DNA from: Thermonema rossianum DSM 10300
GTDB lineage: Bacteria; Bacteroidota; Bacteroidia; Cytophagales; Thermonemataceae
Direction: 5' to 3'
Length of the DNA stretch: 64,000 bases
Assembly: GCF_000426825.1 (NCBI RefSeq)
Contig: NZ_AUGC01000014.1
Location: forward strand, 1 to 64,000
The translations under genes and the position numbers were made by a program. The notes beneath the pieces are model-generated. The model was not told the DNA's origin, searched no databases, and was given only the letters and a program-made list of their open reading frames with translations. Positions within the stretch are counted from its first letter, which is position 1; every line of letters starts with the position of its first letter. Positions 49,686 to 58,413 of the stretch are shown one piece after another.

Positions 49686-51425
49686 TCACTCTGTCTGTTC
49701 GTAGAGATAACTCAACTCTTGCTTCGATACAAAAACCACTTTTTCGGGGTGTTTCAACCAGGTAGGAAGCAAGGCAGCATAGCGCGCATGAATTGCCTTC
49801 CGGCGCAGTTTCATGGTAGGCGTCAGCAAGCCGTTGTCCACTGTCCACTCTTCGGGCAGAATGATGACTTTTTCTATCTGCTCCACATCGGAAAGCTCGC
49901 TATTCACACGGTTCATGGTTACTTCCATACCTACTTTTAACACAATATCCGGCTCTTTCTGCCCTGCCTCCGAGAGGGTAACCAAGGCAACCGGCTGCAA
50001 CAATCCTTCGCCAACCACGCACACCTGTCCAATATTTTCATTCAGTGCAAAAAGCGGTTCAATATTATTGGGATTCACAAACTCCCCTTTTACCGTCTTG
50101 AACTCATCGCTCAGACGTCCTTCCAGCACCAGGTGCCCATCTTCGGTAAGATGCCCCCGGTCGCCTGTATGAAACCATCCTTCGGCATCGATGGCTTGGG
50201 CAGTCTTATGGCTGTCGCGATAGTAGCCGATGAACATCCAAGGGGCTTTTACAATAATTTCGCTGCTATCGGGGTCAATGCGCAGTTGCACCATAGGGAA
50301 AGGCTTGCCCACCGTACCGGGGCGCACATCGCCCTTTCGGTGCATGCACACAGCCGCTGCCATCTCGGTGATTCCATAGACTTCTTGTATCTCAAGACCC
50401 AGCTCACCAAAGAAACGATGCAGGTTTGCCGGCATGGGTGCGGCGCCCGTCATCACCAAGCGCACCTTATGCAAGCCCAGCCCTTGCAGTATTTTTTTCT
50501 TTATCAATCGGTTGAGCAGCGGCATTTTCAAAAGCAGCTTCAGACGCCATGCAGGCATCTTACTCATAATGCCTTCATAAAACTTTTGCCATACGGCAGG
50601 CACTGCCAAAAAGTGTGTAGGCGCCGTGTTTTGCAGATTGTACAAAAAAGTATCGCGGTTTTCATAGAAAGAAACACTGCCGCCACTTTCAAGACTGAAA
50701 GCCTCTACGACAGCCCGTTCGGCAGAGTGCGCCAGCGGTAAGTAGGAAAAGAAACGGCAATCGTCTTCCAGCTCCAACAGCGGGCGGTTCGCTTCCAGAC
50801 AAATAGAGATGGCAAAATGGGTGAGCTTGCCCCCTTTGGGGTGCCCCGTGGTGCCGGATGTGTAAATGAGTGTAAACAAATCGTCGAAATCGACGTTGGG
50901 ATAACCCTCTACGGGCAAATAGTTTCCTCGAATATGTTCCCAGCTCTCGAGCCCCATAATATTGGAATCGGGCAGAGCCAAAATATGCTTTACGGCAAAT
51001 TGCGCATCATAGAAGCGCTTCCAGTTCTCCAGCTTGCCTACCAGCAGCAGCTTGATGTCTGAGTCTTTGATGATATACTCCAGCTGTTTCCGGCTGATGT
51101 TGGGATAAATGGGCACCGATACGTAACCGCCCATCATGATTGCCAAGTCGGCAATAATCCAATAGGCATGGTTCTTGGCAAGCAGCCCGATGTGGTTGCC
51201 ACGTTTCAAGCCCAGAGAAGCGAAGTAGGCAGCCATGCGGCGCGCCTCTTTGCCCACCTCTGCAAAAGTCATTTCTTTCCACTTTTGCCCGTAGGGCTGC
51301 CGCAGATAGACTCTATCGGGGCACTCACGCTCCCATCTGTAAAATTTATCCAACAGGGTTTCTTTGGGCTTAATGCCCTCTATAAAATGGGGAACACTAC
51401 TGCCCGCTTGGGATACCTCTTTCAT
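49686..51425 (-). CDS. Long-chain fatty acid-CoA ligase (AMP-forming)
   Basis: 579 residues. It activates fatty acids through an acyl-AMP. The P-loop-like motif 'FTLIYTSGTTGHPKGGKLTH' and the adenylate motif 'EVYGITEMAAAVCMHRKG' are followed by 'GWFHTGDRGHLTEDGHLVLE' and the hinge 'GRLSDEFKTVKGEFVNPNNI'. The catalytic Lys expected near the C terminus may be in 'PTMKLRRKAIHARY' (TPTMKxRRK pattern). This matches eukaryote-like FadD15/FAA-type ligases of the ACSL group. The gene is alone and divergent from the MFS gene. Confidence 0.92.
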   Translation of the reverse strand: MKEVSQAGSSVPHFIEGIKPKETLLDKFYRWERECPDRVYLRQPYGQKWKEMTFAEVGKEARRMAAYFASLGLKRGNHIGLLAKNHAYWIIADLAIMMGGYVSVPIYPNISRKQLEYIIKDSDIKLLLVGKLENWKRFYDAQFAVKHILALPDSNIMGLESWEHIRGNYLPVEGYPNVDFDDLFTLIYTSGTTGHPKGGKLTHFAISICLEANRPLLELEDDCRFFSYLPLAHSAERAVVEAFSLESGGSVSFYENRDTFLYNLQNTAPTHFLAVPAVWQKFYEGIMSKMPAWRLKLLLKMPLLNRLIKKKILQGLGLHKVRLVMTGAAPMPANLHRFFGELGLEIQEVYGITEMAAAVCMHRKGDVRPGTVGKPFPMVQLRIDPDSSEIIVKAPWMFIGYYRDSHKTAQAIDAEGWFHTGDRGHLTEDGHLVLEGRLSDEFKTVKGEFVNPNNIEPLFALNENIGQVCVVGEGLLQPVALVTLSEAGQKEPDIVLKVGMEVTMNRVNSELSDVEQIEKVIILPEEWTVDNGLLTPTMKLRRKAIHARYAALLPTWLKHPEKVVFVSKQELSYLYEQTE

Positions 51426-51508
51426 AGGTCATGCTTTTTTAGATAGGTAAATTCAAGATAAGTTTTTTTCTTAGCTTGTCCAAAAAATACTAAACCAATA
51501 GTTTAAAC

Positions 51509-52837
51509 ATGAACAAGTTCGACGGGAAGCAACAAAAACGCGCCCAACAGGCATGGGTACTCTATGACTGGGCAAACTCGGTTTTCTCTTTGGTTATCAC
51601 CTCTACTATTTTTCCTATTTATTACGAAGCCATTGTGCAGGACCGGTTGCTGCATGTTGCCGGTGTGCAAGTGTCGGGCTCGGCTCTTTTTTCTTATACC
51701 ATTTCTGCTGCCTTTTTATTGGTGGCTGTTCTTTCGCCTTTTTTAACAGCCATTGCGGATTATAGCGGCTGGCGCAAACAATTCATGCAGCTGTTCTGCT
51801 ATCTGGGCAGCCTTGCCTGCATGGGGCTTTATTTCTTCGAAGACATCGACAGCCTGCCTTGGGGACTGGGTGCTTTTTTGCTGGGCTTGGTGGGCTTTAG
51901 CGGCAGCATTGTTTTTTACAATTCCTACTTGCCTCGCATTGCCCCGGAAGAAGATTATGACCGTTTGAGTGCCCGTGGGTTTGCCTGGGGCTATGTGGGC
52001 AGTGTATTGCTGCTGGTGATTTGCTTGTTGCCCATCTTGCAGCCGCAGTGGTTTGGCAACATCGACAGTGGCACGGCTTCCCGCCTTGCCTTCGTGCTTA
52101 CGGGTTTATGGTGGATGGGCTTTGCACAAATCACTTTCCGGGGGCTGCCCAACGACCATAGCCGCCACGACGATACCAAACACTGGATCTTGAACGGCTT
52201 GCGTGAGTTGCGCAAAGTCATTCATGAAATCAAATACCAAAAGCTGCTCAAGCGCTTTGTGTTGGCGTTCTTCTTTTTTACCATGGGCTTGCAAACGGTG
52301 ATGTACGTAGCCACTCTTTTTGGCACCAATGAACTGAAGCTGTCTGCCGACAAGCTCATTATCACCATTCTCATTTTGCAGCTGATTGCGGTGCCCGGCG
52401 CGCATTTGTTTTCTTACATTTCCTCCTTATGGGGCAATGTGCGTGCCCTGCAAATAGCACTCATCGTTTGGGTGGGGGTTTGTGTGGCTGCTTACTACAC
52501 ATACACCGAATGGCAATTTTATGGTTTGGCTGCGGTGGTGGGCTTACTCATGGGCGGCACACAGGCACTGGCACGGGCTACCTATGCCAAGCTCATGCCC
52601 GACGACACCGACGATACTGCCTCCTATTTCAGTTTTTATGACATTAGTGAGAAGCTGGCCATTGTGTTGGGTACTTTTACTTATGGTTTTATAGACGACC
52701 TCACCGGCACCATGCGCAACAGTGTGCTGGCTCTCATGTGCTTTTTCCTGATAGGTTTTCTTTTGCTTTGGCTGGTGCCCTCGCGCAAGGTGTACCGTTT
52801 TTCGCTGAAAGAAATAGCAGCCAAAGCATCATCATAA
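51509..52837 (+). CDS. MFS transporter, UMF1/Atg22-like
   Basis: 442 residues with about 12 membrane helices. The N-terminal motif 'AWVLYDWANSVFSLVITSTI' is characteristic of the Atg22/UMF1 subfamily, also seen as 'YNSYLPRIAPEEDYDRLSAR' and 'GFAWGYVGSVLLLVICLLPI'. The second half has 'GLLMGGTQALARATYAKLMP' and 'SFYDISEKLAIVLGTFTYGF'. Atg22 exports amino acids from the yeast vacuole, so a related efflux role is possible; the bacterial substrate is unknown. Divergent from the acyl-CoA ligase gene. Confidence 0.88.
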   Translation: MNKFDGKQQKRAQQAWVLYDWANSVFSLVITSTIFPIYYEAIVQDRLLHVAGVQVSGSALFSYTISAAFLLVAVLSPFLTAIADYSGWRKQFMQLFCYLGSLACMGLYFFEDIDSLPWGLGAFLLGLVGFSGSIVFYNSYLPRIAPEEDYDRLSARGFAWGYVGSVLLLVICLLPILQPQWFGNIDSGTASRLAFVLTGLWWMGFAQITFRGLPNDHSRHDDTKHWILNGLRELRKVIHEIKYQKLLKRFVLAFFFFTMGLQTVMYVATLFGTNELKLSADKLIITILILQLIAVPGAHLFSYISSLWGNVRALQIALIVWVGVCVAAYYTYTEWQFYGLAAVVGLLMGGTQALARATYAKLMPDDTDDTASYFSFYDISEKLAIVLGTFTYGFIDDLTGTMRNSVLALMCFFLIGFLLLWLVPSRKVYRFSLKEIAAKASS

Positions 52838-52927
52838 AAAAGCCGCCGGTAAGAAACTTTTTTGTTTGTTCAGGGTTTAGTTACTTTGTACAGACAATGA
52901 CTTTTTCAACCGATAATCTTAAAATGA

Positions 52928-53284
<357 letters not shown>

Positions 53285-53315
53285 ATCACCACAAATGCAT
53301 TCGCGCTATCAAAAT

Positions 53316-53353
53316 AAAGGCTGTTTCCGTAATGAGCAGCCTTTTATTTTTTT
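53316..53353 (+). terminator. Rho-independent terminator of the ferredoxin gene
   Basis: AAAGGCTG (53316-53323) and CAGCCTTT (53337-53344) form an 8-bp stem, followed by TATTTTTTT. It lies 31 bp after the ferredoxin stop. Confidence 0.85.
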
Positions 53354-53365
53354 GGCTGCCTGCAT

Positions 53366-53398
53366 TTGATTTTCTTTTTCTAAGTTTGTGTATCATCT
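53366..53398 (+). promoter_or_regulatory. Promoter of the FAH-family gene
   Basis: TTG (53366-53368) and TAAGTTTG (53391-53398), an exact TAnnTTTG match, are 22 nt apart. It ends 25 bp before the ATG at 53424, which argues against the upstream in-frame GTG at 53388. Confidence 0.65.
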
Positions 53399-53423
53399 CT
53401 TGCCAAAAACAAACGCAAATTCT

Positions 53424-54044
53424 ATGAAAATACTGGCTGTAGGTAAAAACTATGCGGCGCACATCGAAGAAATGAAAAGCGCCTACGATAAGTTTTCAGG
53501 TGAACCGGTGATTTTTCTAAAGCCTGACACTGCACTTCTGCGCAACAATGCCCCCTTCTACTACCCGGATTTCAGCAAAGAAATACACCACGAAGTGGAA
53601 GTCATCGTCCGTATATGCAAAGAAGGCAAGCACATAGAAGAACAATTTGCCCACAAATACTATGACGCCGTAGGCTTGGGCATTGACTTCACGGCGCGCG
53701 ACATACAAGCCAAGCTCAAACAAAACAGTTACCCTTGGGATATAGCCAAAGGATTCGACGGCTCGGCACCTGTTTCGGAATGGATTCCGAAAGAAACGTT
53801 TGCCGACCTGCAAAACCTCAACTTTCATTTGGAAGTGAACGGTGAAGTGCGCCAAAAAGGCAACACTTCGATGATGATTTTTAAAATAGACTACCTCATT
53901 GCCTACCTCTCGCGCTTTTTCACACTTAAAACCGGCGACATCATTTTCACCGGCACGCCTTCGGGCGTAGGCCCCGTGGCCATCGGCGATCGCCTGACCG
54001 CCTATCTGGAAGGGCGTAAAATGTTGGATTTCGAAATTAAATAA
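53424..54044 (+). CDS. Fumarylacetoacetate hydrolase-family protein
   Basis: 206 residues from ATG at 53424. The start MKILAVGKNYAAHIEEMKS and 'EPVIFLKPDTALLRNNAPFY' are typical of the short FAH family (YcgM type). The metal-binding Glu residues lie in 'SKEIHHEVEVIVRICKEGKH', and 'GLGIDFTARDIQAKLKQNSY', 'PWDIAKGFDGSAPVS' and 'LKTGDIIFTGTPSGVGPVAI' follow. Members act as acylpyruvate hydrolases or oxaloacetate decarboxylases/tautomerases; the exact substrate here is open. It begins a run of plus-strand genes. Confidence 0.9.
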   Translation: MKILAVGKNYAAHIEEMKSAYDKFSGEPVIFLKPDTALLRNNAPFYYPDFSKEIHHEVEVIVRICKEGKHIEEQFAHKYYDAVGLGIDFTARDIQAKLKQNSYPWDIAKGFDGSAPVSEWIPKETFADLQNLNFHLEVNGEVRQKGNTSMMIFKIDYLIAYLSRFFTLKTGDIIFTGTPSGVGPVAIGDRLTAYLEGRKMLDFEIK

Positions 54045-54055
54045 CCCCTCACCCT

Positions 54056-55942
54056 ATGCTTTTTTCACGGCTTGTGTGGCGTCTGCTGCTCACGGCCTGC
54101 CTGCTTGTTCCGGGCAGGCTGCTGCCGGCTCAGCCTTCGGAATACAGAACGGACTGGCTTTATCCGTTGCCCGAAGAGTACCGCTACCTTACAGGCAATA
54201 TGGGCGAGCTGCGCAACAACCATTTTCACGGTGGTTTAGACATACGGGCCCCCATAGGCACCCCTGTCTATGCTTCTGCCGACGGCTATGTAAGCCGGGT
54301 AAAGGTATCGAGCAGTGGATACGGGCAGGTGGTGTATTTGCTTCACCCTCAAAGCCGCCACATGAGCGTATATGCCCATTTGAGCGACTTTGCCCCCAAA
54401 ATCAAAGCATATGTGCGTAAAGCACAATATGCCCAAAAATCGTTTTTTGTAGAGCTGTTTCCTTTGCCTGAACTGTTGCCTGTCAAAAAAGGGGAAGTAA
54501 TAGGTTATGTGGGCAACACCGGTTTTTCATTTGGTCCACACCTGCATTATGAAATACGCAATGTCAACGACAACGTATTGGACCCTCAGCGCTTCTTCCC
54601 GTGGCTGATGCCCGACCGGCGCCCGCCACATGTGCAGGCAGTGGCCATCATGCCTTTGCGCGCCCACAGCCGCATACAACAAGGCATTGAGCGCCGTGTG
54701 TTTGGTGTAGTGCACAAAGGCAATGGGCAATATGAAGTGCCTTACGCCATCAGTGCTTACGGTGCCATAGGCTTGGAAGTAAGCGCATGGGATTACATGA
54801 CGGCCGCCCAACACCGTTATGCCATACGCAGCCTGCGTTTGGAAGTGAACGGCAAACAGCTGTTTGCCTGGCGACTCGATGATTTCCCCATGGGCGAAAC
54901 CTTTTCTATCAACCGGCACATCAACTATGATGTATATCTCAAAACAAGAGCGCTGTTTCAACGCTGTTACCTGACCCCTGACAACCGGCTGGGCATCTAT
55001 CAAGGTGACGGCATTCTGCACATAGAAGCAGGGAAAAACTATGAGGTGCACATCGTATTGCAAGATGCCGGTGGCAATGAAAGCAGCATCCGTTTGCGAC
55101 TTTACGGGCAAAAGCCGCAGGCCGTCACACCTGTCAAGCTGCCCATCGTAGCCACCCCCCGCCTCGACTGGGATATTGAAGAGCACGGGCGCCTGCACAT
55201 GAGGCTCAGCGGCATTGGTGAGCCACCCCCTTTTTTGCTGGTCTATCGCAATGGCTTGCCTTTCAAAGTACCACTGGCAGCCATCAGCTACCCCAAGGCT
55301 GTTTATCTGTGGGACATCGCCGACGGCATCCCCGACTGGGCTGAAGCCGGTACGGAACGCTTTTACTTTCCATATCATCTTTTACCTGCCGGCAAAGCCG
55401 ATACACTGCACTTCCCCAAGCTGCGCTTATATGTGCATCCATACAGCTGCTATGCTCCGCTATACGTGAAAGTGGGCGAAACGGCACCGGGACAGCTGCA
55501 AATTGGTGAAGCCCGCCAACTGCTGGCACACTCCATCACCGTGGCTTATGCGCCGGGAAGGCCTCTGCGGGCCGGCGAGTGCTTGTATTATGTAAACGGA
55601 AGCCGGTTTTCGAAGGTGGAAGCAGTACGCCAAGCAGGCGACAGCCTGTATTTTGAAGCGCAGCGCTTGGGCGAATACCGACTCATAGAAGACCGGCAGC
55701 CCCCTGCCGTGCATTTGTTGCGTCGCACCACCCGGCAACTCTTTTTCCGTGTAAGTGATAACCTGGCAGGCATTGAGCGCTTCGAAGCCTACCTCAATGG
55801 TCAGTTTCTATTGATGGAATATGAGTCTAAAAACCGCACCCTATGGACTGACCCGGAACGAAAAGAGCCACTACGAGGCCGTTTTGAGCTGCATGTGTGG
55901 GACGGCGCCGGCAACCGGCAGACAGTACGCCTGAACCTCTAA
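54056..55942 (+). CDS. M23-family peptidoglycan endopeptidase
   Basis: 628 residues with a signal peptide ending LLPAQP. The LytM/M23 zinc peptidase domain lies near the N terminus (about residues 45-180), with the metal motifs 'NNHFHGGLDIRAPIGTPVYA' (HxxxD) and 'SFGPHLHYEIRNVNDNVLDP' (HxH). 'VYAHLSDFAPKIKAYVRKAQ' contains the auxiliary His. The remaining 450 residues are beta-rich repeats ('FRVSDNLAGIERFEAYLNGQ' near the end) likely forming Ig-like or sugar-binding modules. It cuts peptide cross-links in the periplasm. It lies 11 bp after the FAH gene. Confidence 0.92.
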   Translation: MLFSRLVWRLLLTACLLVPGRLLPAQPSEYRTDWLYPLPEEYRYLTGNMGELRNNHFHGGLDIRAPIGTPVYASADGYVSRVKVSSSGYGQVVYLLHPQSRHMSVYAHLSDFAPKIKAYVRKAQYAQKSFFVELFPLPELLPVKKGEVIGYVGNTGFSFGPHLHYEIRNVNDNVLDPQRFFPWLMPDRRPPHVQAVAIMPLRAHSRIQQGIERRVFGVVHKGNGQYEVPYAISAYGAIGLEVSAWDYMTAAQHRYAIRSLRLEVNGKQLFAWRLDDFPMGETFSINRHINYDVYLKTRALFQRCYLTPDNRLGIYQGDGILHIEAGKNYEVHIVLQDAGGNESSIRLRLYGQKPQAVTPVKLPIVATPRLDWDIEEHGRLHMRLSGIGEPPPFLLVYRNGLPFKVPLAAISYPKAVYLWDIADGIPDWAEAGTERFYFPYHLLPAGKADTLHFPKLRLYVHPYSCYAPLYVKVGETAPGQLQIGEARQLLAHSITVAYAPGRPLRAGECLYYVNGSRFSKVEAVRQAGDSLYFEAQRLGEYRLIEDRQPPAVHLLRRTTRQLFFRVSDNLAGIERFEAYLNGQFLLMEYESKNRTLWTDPERKEPLRGRFELHVWDGAGNRQTVRLNL

Positions 55943-56017
55943 AAAAACAGGCATAAAGTTGCCACTTTCATTGTAGATGCGTTTTTTATTTCCTAATATG
56001 AAAAAAACAAACGTACC

Positions 56018-56512
56018 ATGACCAGGCAGCCATCTCCTTTCAAAAGCTATTTTGGCAGACTATCGTTTATTCATAAAGCCATCAGCATAAGCGCTACCGG
56101 CATAACAGCCGTGCTTTTTTTCTTGACCAATGGTGGTAACACCCCAGCCGGCGCTCCGACCAACAGTCCCATCATGTTGTATATTTTGAGCTTCGCCTTG
56201 TTGTCGCCGGCGGTCATTTATATGGTGGTAGTAAGGAAATTGACAGAAAGCGCCAAGGCAGTGGCCTCGCCTGCTGTCAAAGCAAAGCGTTATCAAGTGG
56301 CACTGTTAGTGCTTTGGGCAGGCCTCGAAGGGGGCACCATGATTTCTGCTGTCTTAGGCTTTATCAATAAAAACCCTTGGTTCTTCATACCGGCAATTCT
56401 TTTGATAGCCGTATTGCTCAGAGCCTTTCCTTCCAAAGCGAAGATGCAAAATGATTTGGCGCTGTCGCAAGAAGAAATGGATGAAATAGAGAAAGAAGCA
56501 AATGCCTTGTAA
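56018..56512 (+). CDS. Small membrane protein, unclassified (paralogue A)
   Basis: 164 residues with four membrane helices: about residues 20-36, 50-70 ('IMLYILSFALLSPAVIYMVV'), 93-112 and 120-136 ('FFIPAILLIAVLLRAF'). The C-terminal cytoplasmic stretch is 'PSKAKMQNDLALSQEEMDEI'. It shares the order of helices and the 'KxKMxxDLALSxxE' tail with the next gene, so both come from one duplication. I do not recognise the family. No catalytic motif is present; a membrane structural or sensing role is possible. Confidence 0.72.
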   Translation: MTRQPSPFKSYFGRLSFIHKAISISATGITAVLFFLTNGGNTPAGAPTNSPIMLYILSFALLSPAVIYMVVVRKLTESAKAVASPAVKAKRYQVALLVLWAGLEGGTMISAVLGFINKNPWFFIPAILLIAVLLRAFPSKAKMQNDLALSQEEMDEIEKEANAL

Positions 56513-56578
56513 CAAAGCATGCTTGCAAGCACTTCCTTGCCGCCCGGTGTGTTACATATAAAAAACCTGTTTCCCGCC

Positions 56579-57100
56579 ATGAAAAAGCAGCTTTTGGTTG
56601 ACCGTTGTATGCAGCAAATACACCGCACCCACTTGTTGTTGCTCATAGCACAAGTTGTATTTACCGCTTTCTGTTATTTCGAGATTGAAATAGAGCATGT
56701 ACTGCACCCTCACCCGGCACTCAATATAGCCTTTGGTATATTGGTGCCCCTGCTCACGCTTGCCATGGTAATGGCTGTACGCATGCTGGCACAAACCAAG
56801 TTAAAAAGCATACAAAGCACATCTTCAATAGAAAAAAAGGTGAAGCTATACAGCCAAATGCTCATGGTTACCTATGGTGTTGTGAGTGGAACCATCCTTT
56901 TTGTATTGCTTGCCTTTTGCGTCACACAGCATTGGTTTTTCTTTGTGGCCGCCCTGGCCGTGGTGGTTTTCTTTGCCATGATGTATCCTACTCGTAAAAA
57001 GATGTATGCCGATTTGGCTTTGAGCCGCACCGAACGCCAAATACTTGAACGTCTCTACACGATGCCCGGCGCTTCTTCCGCCCGGCAGTCTTCCTTTTAA
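56579..57100 (+). CDS. Small membrane protein, unclassified (paralogue B)
   Basis: 173 residues from ATG at 56579; an in-frame ATG at 56519 directly after the previous stop would add 20 residues. Four membrane helices are visible, including 'LLLLIAQVVFTAFCYFEIEI', 'IAFGILVPLLTLAMVMAVRM' and 'WFFFVAALAVVVFFAMMYPT', then the tail 'RKKMYADLALSRTERQILER'. The last 70 residues align well with the preceding protein. Tandem duplication is the simplest explanation. Function unknown. Confidence 0.72.
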   Translation: MKKQLLVDRCMQQIHRTHLLLLIAQVVFTAFCYFEIEIEHVLHPHPALNIAFGILVPLLTLAMVMAVRMLAQTKLKSIQSTSSIEKKVKLYSQMLMVTYGVVSGTILFVLLAFCVTQHWFFFVAALAVVVFFAMMYPTRKKMYADLALSRTERQILERLYTMPGASSARQSSF

Positions 57101-57252
57101 GGTTTAGACACCCGCCGCGTAGCCGCTCCGGTGTGCTGCCCTGGCAGCTGTCTTTTGGCAAAACACTGCCTGCATGGCTCAAGCTGTTTTTGTTTAACCA
57201 CCGCGCGTGAGTTTTTCTTAAATTGCCCATCCGATTGTCCTACACTTGAAAC

Positions 57253-58023
57253 ATGCCCATGCTGAGTGCTTATCTGCAGTATTTGTTGCGTGCCAAAGAC
57301 GAACATAGTCTTCACTCGCCCTTTGTTTTCGATTTTTATTTGAAGGTCATCAAAGCACGGGAAGCTTACTATGCCTTCGACGAGATAGAGCAACTACGCC
57401 ACCGGCTTTTGCAAGACCATCGACTATTGGAATTAAAAGGTTTCGGGGCAGGCTCTCGCCATCCGTCGGACAAACGGCTGTATAAGCTGGTAAAGCGTGC
57501 CGCAGCCCCTGCCAAACTGGGCAGGTTGCTCTTCCGGGCTGCTCTTTACATGCACGCCCGCACCATCGTAGAATTGGGCACGCATGTGGGCATTGCTACG
57601 GCATATTTAGCCAAATCATCCACGCAAGCGCGCGTATATACATTCGAAGGCGAAAGCAGCCTGCTGCAAGTAGCTCAAGAGAATTTTCGTTCACTGAACT
57701 TGCACAACATCACAACCATAGAAGGCAACATAGACGAGACACTTCCGCAGCACCTGCCCGGCATACAACGCATCGACTTGCTTTACATAGATGCCAACCA
57801 TCGTTATGAACCGACCATGCGCTATGTAGAGCAGTGCTTGCCTTACTTGCACGAAGACAGCCTGGTGGTTTTGGATGACATCCATTGGTCTGCCGGAATG
57901 GAAACGGCATGGCAAAAGCTACACCGGCAGGCACAGTTTGGCATTAGCATTGACTTGTTTCGCTGTGGGCTGCTTTTCTTACGGCAAAAACAACCTAAAC
58001 AACACTTTATACTGCATTTTTAA
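57253..58023 (+). CDS. SAM-dependent O-methyltransferase-like protein
   Basis: 256 residues. The N terminus 'YLQYLLRAKDEHSLHSPFVF' is a conserved start of a Bacteroidota methyltransferase group. A SAM-binding Rossmann fold is marked by 'TIVELGTHVGIATAYLAKSS' and 'QARVYTFEGESSLLQVAQEN', then 'RIDLLYIDANHRYEPTMRYV' and 'DSLVVLDDIHWSAGMETAWQ', a pattern of the class I O-methyltransferase (Methyltransf_24) family where Asp residues bind metal. The substrate is unknown. It is 9 bp before the DUF202 gene. Confidence 0.85.
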   Translation: MPMLSAYLQYLLRAKDEHSLHSPFVFDFYLKVIKAREAYYAFDEIEQLRHRLLQDHRLLELKGFGAGSRHPSDKRLYKLVKRAAAPAKLGRLLFRAALYMHARTIVELGTHVGIATAYLAKSSTQARVYTFEGESSLLQVAQENFRSLNLHNITTIEGNIDETLPQHLPGIQRIDLLYIDANHRYEPTMRYVEQCLPYLHEDSLVVLDDIHWSAGMETAWQKLHRQAQFGISIDLFRCGLLFLRQKQPKQHFILHF

Positions 58024-58032
58024 TTCTTTCGC

Positions 58033-58341
58033 ATGACGACCACACCCCAAAACCAAACAATGGACCCAAACAATACGCAACCTCTGAAACTGACCGACTG
58101 GCTGGCTTTGGAAAGAACGCAGCTGGCCAATGAGCGTACTTTTTTGGCTTACTTTCGCACTTTTGTAGTCTTTCTTAGCTCCGGCTTTGCCATACTGAAG
58201 GTAGAAGTGCTTCAGGAAGTCAGGGAATTGGGATGGGCTTTGCTGGTGTTGGCGCCTTGTCTGTTGCTTGTAGGTATTTACAGGTTTTTGCATGTTAAAA
58301 GAAAACTGAAAAAATTTTACCGGAACCAAACAGGCAGTTGA
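58033..58341 (+). CDS. DUF202 (YidH-like) membrane protein
   Basis: 102 residues. The family signature is DWLALERTQLANERTFLAYF, with two membrane helices after it: 'RTFVVFLSSGFAILKVEVLQ' and 'WALLVLAPCLLLVGIYRFLH'. The tail is basic. DUF202 proteins are small inner-membrane proteins of unproven role. It precedes the FixI-type ATPase gene by 72 bp on the same strand. Confidence 0.88.
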   Translation: MTTTPQNQTMDPNNTQPLKLTDWLALERTQLANERTFLAYFRTFVVFLSSGFAILKVEVLQEVRELGWALLVLAPCLLLVGIYRFLHVKRKLKKFYRNQTGS

Positions 58342-58413
58342 CCGCTGTCATTGTGCCCCTGTTTGAATGTGTGTAGCTTCGTTCTCGATACCTTAGAAGC
58401 AGACACACACTAT

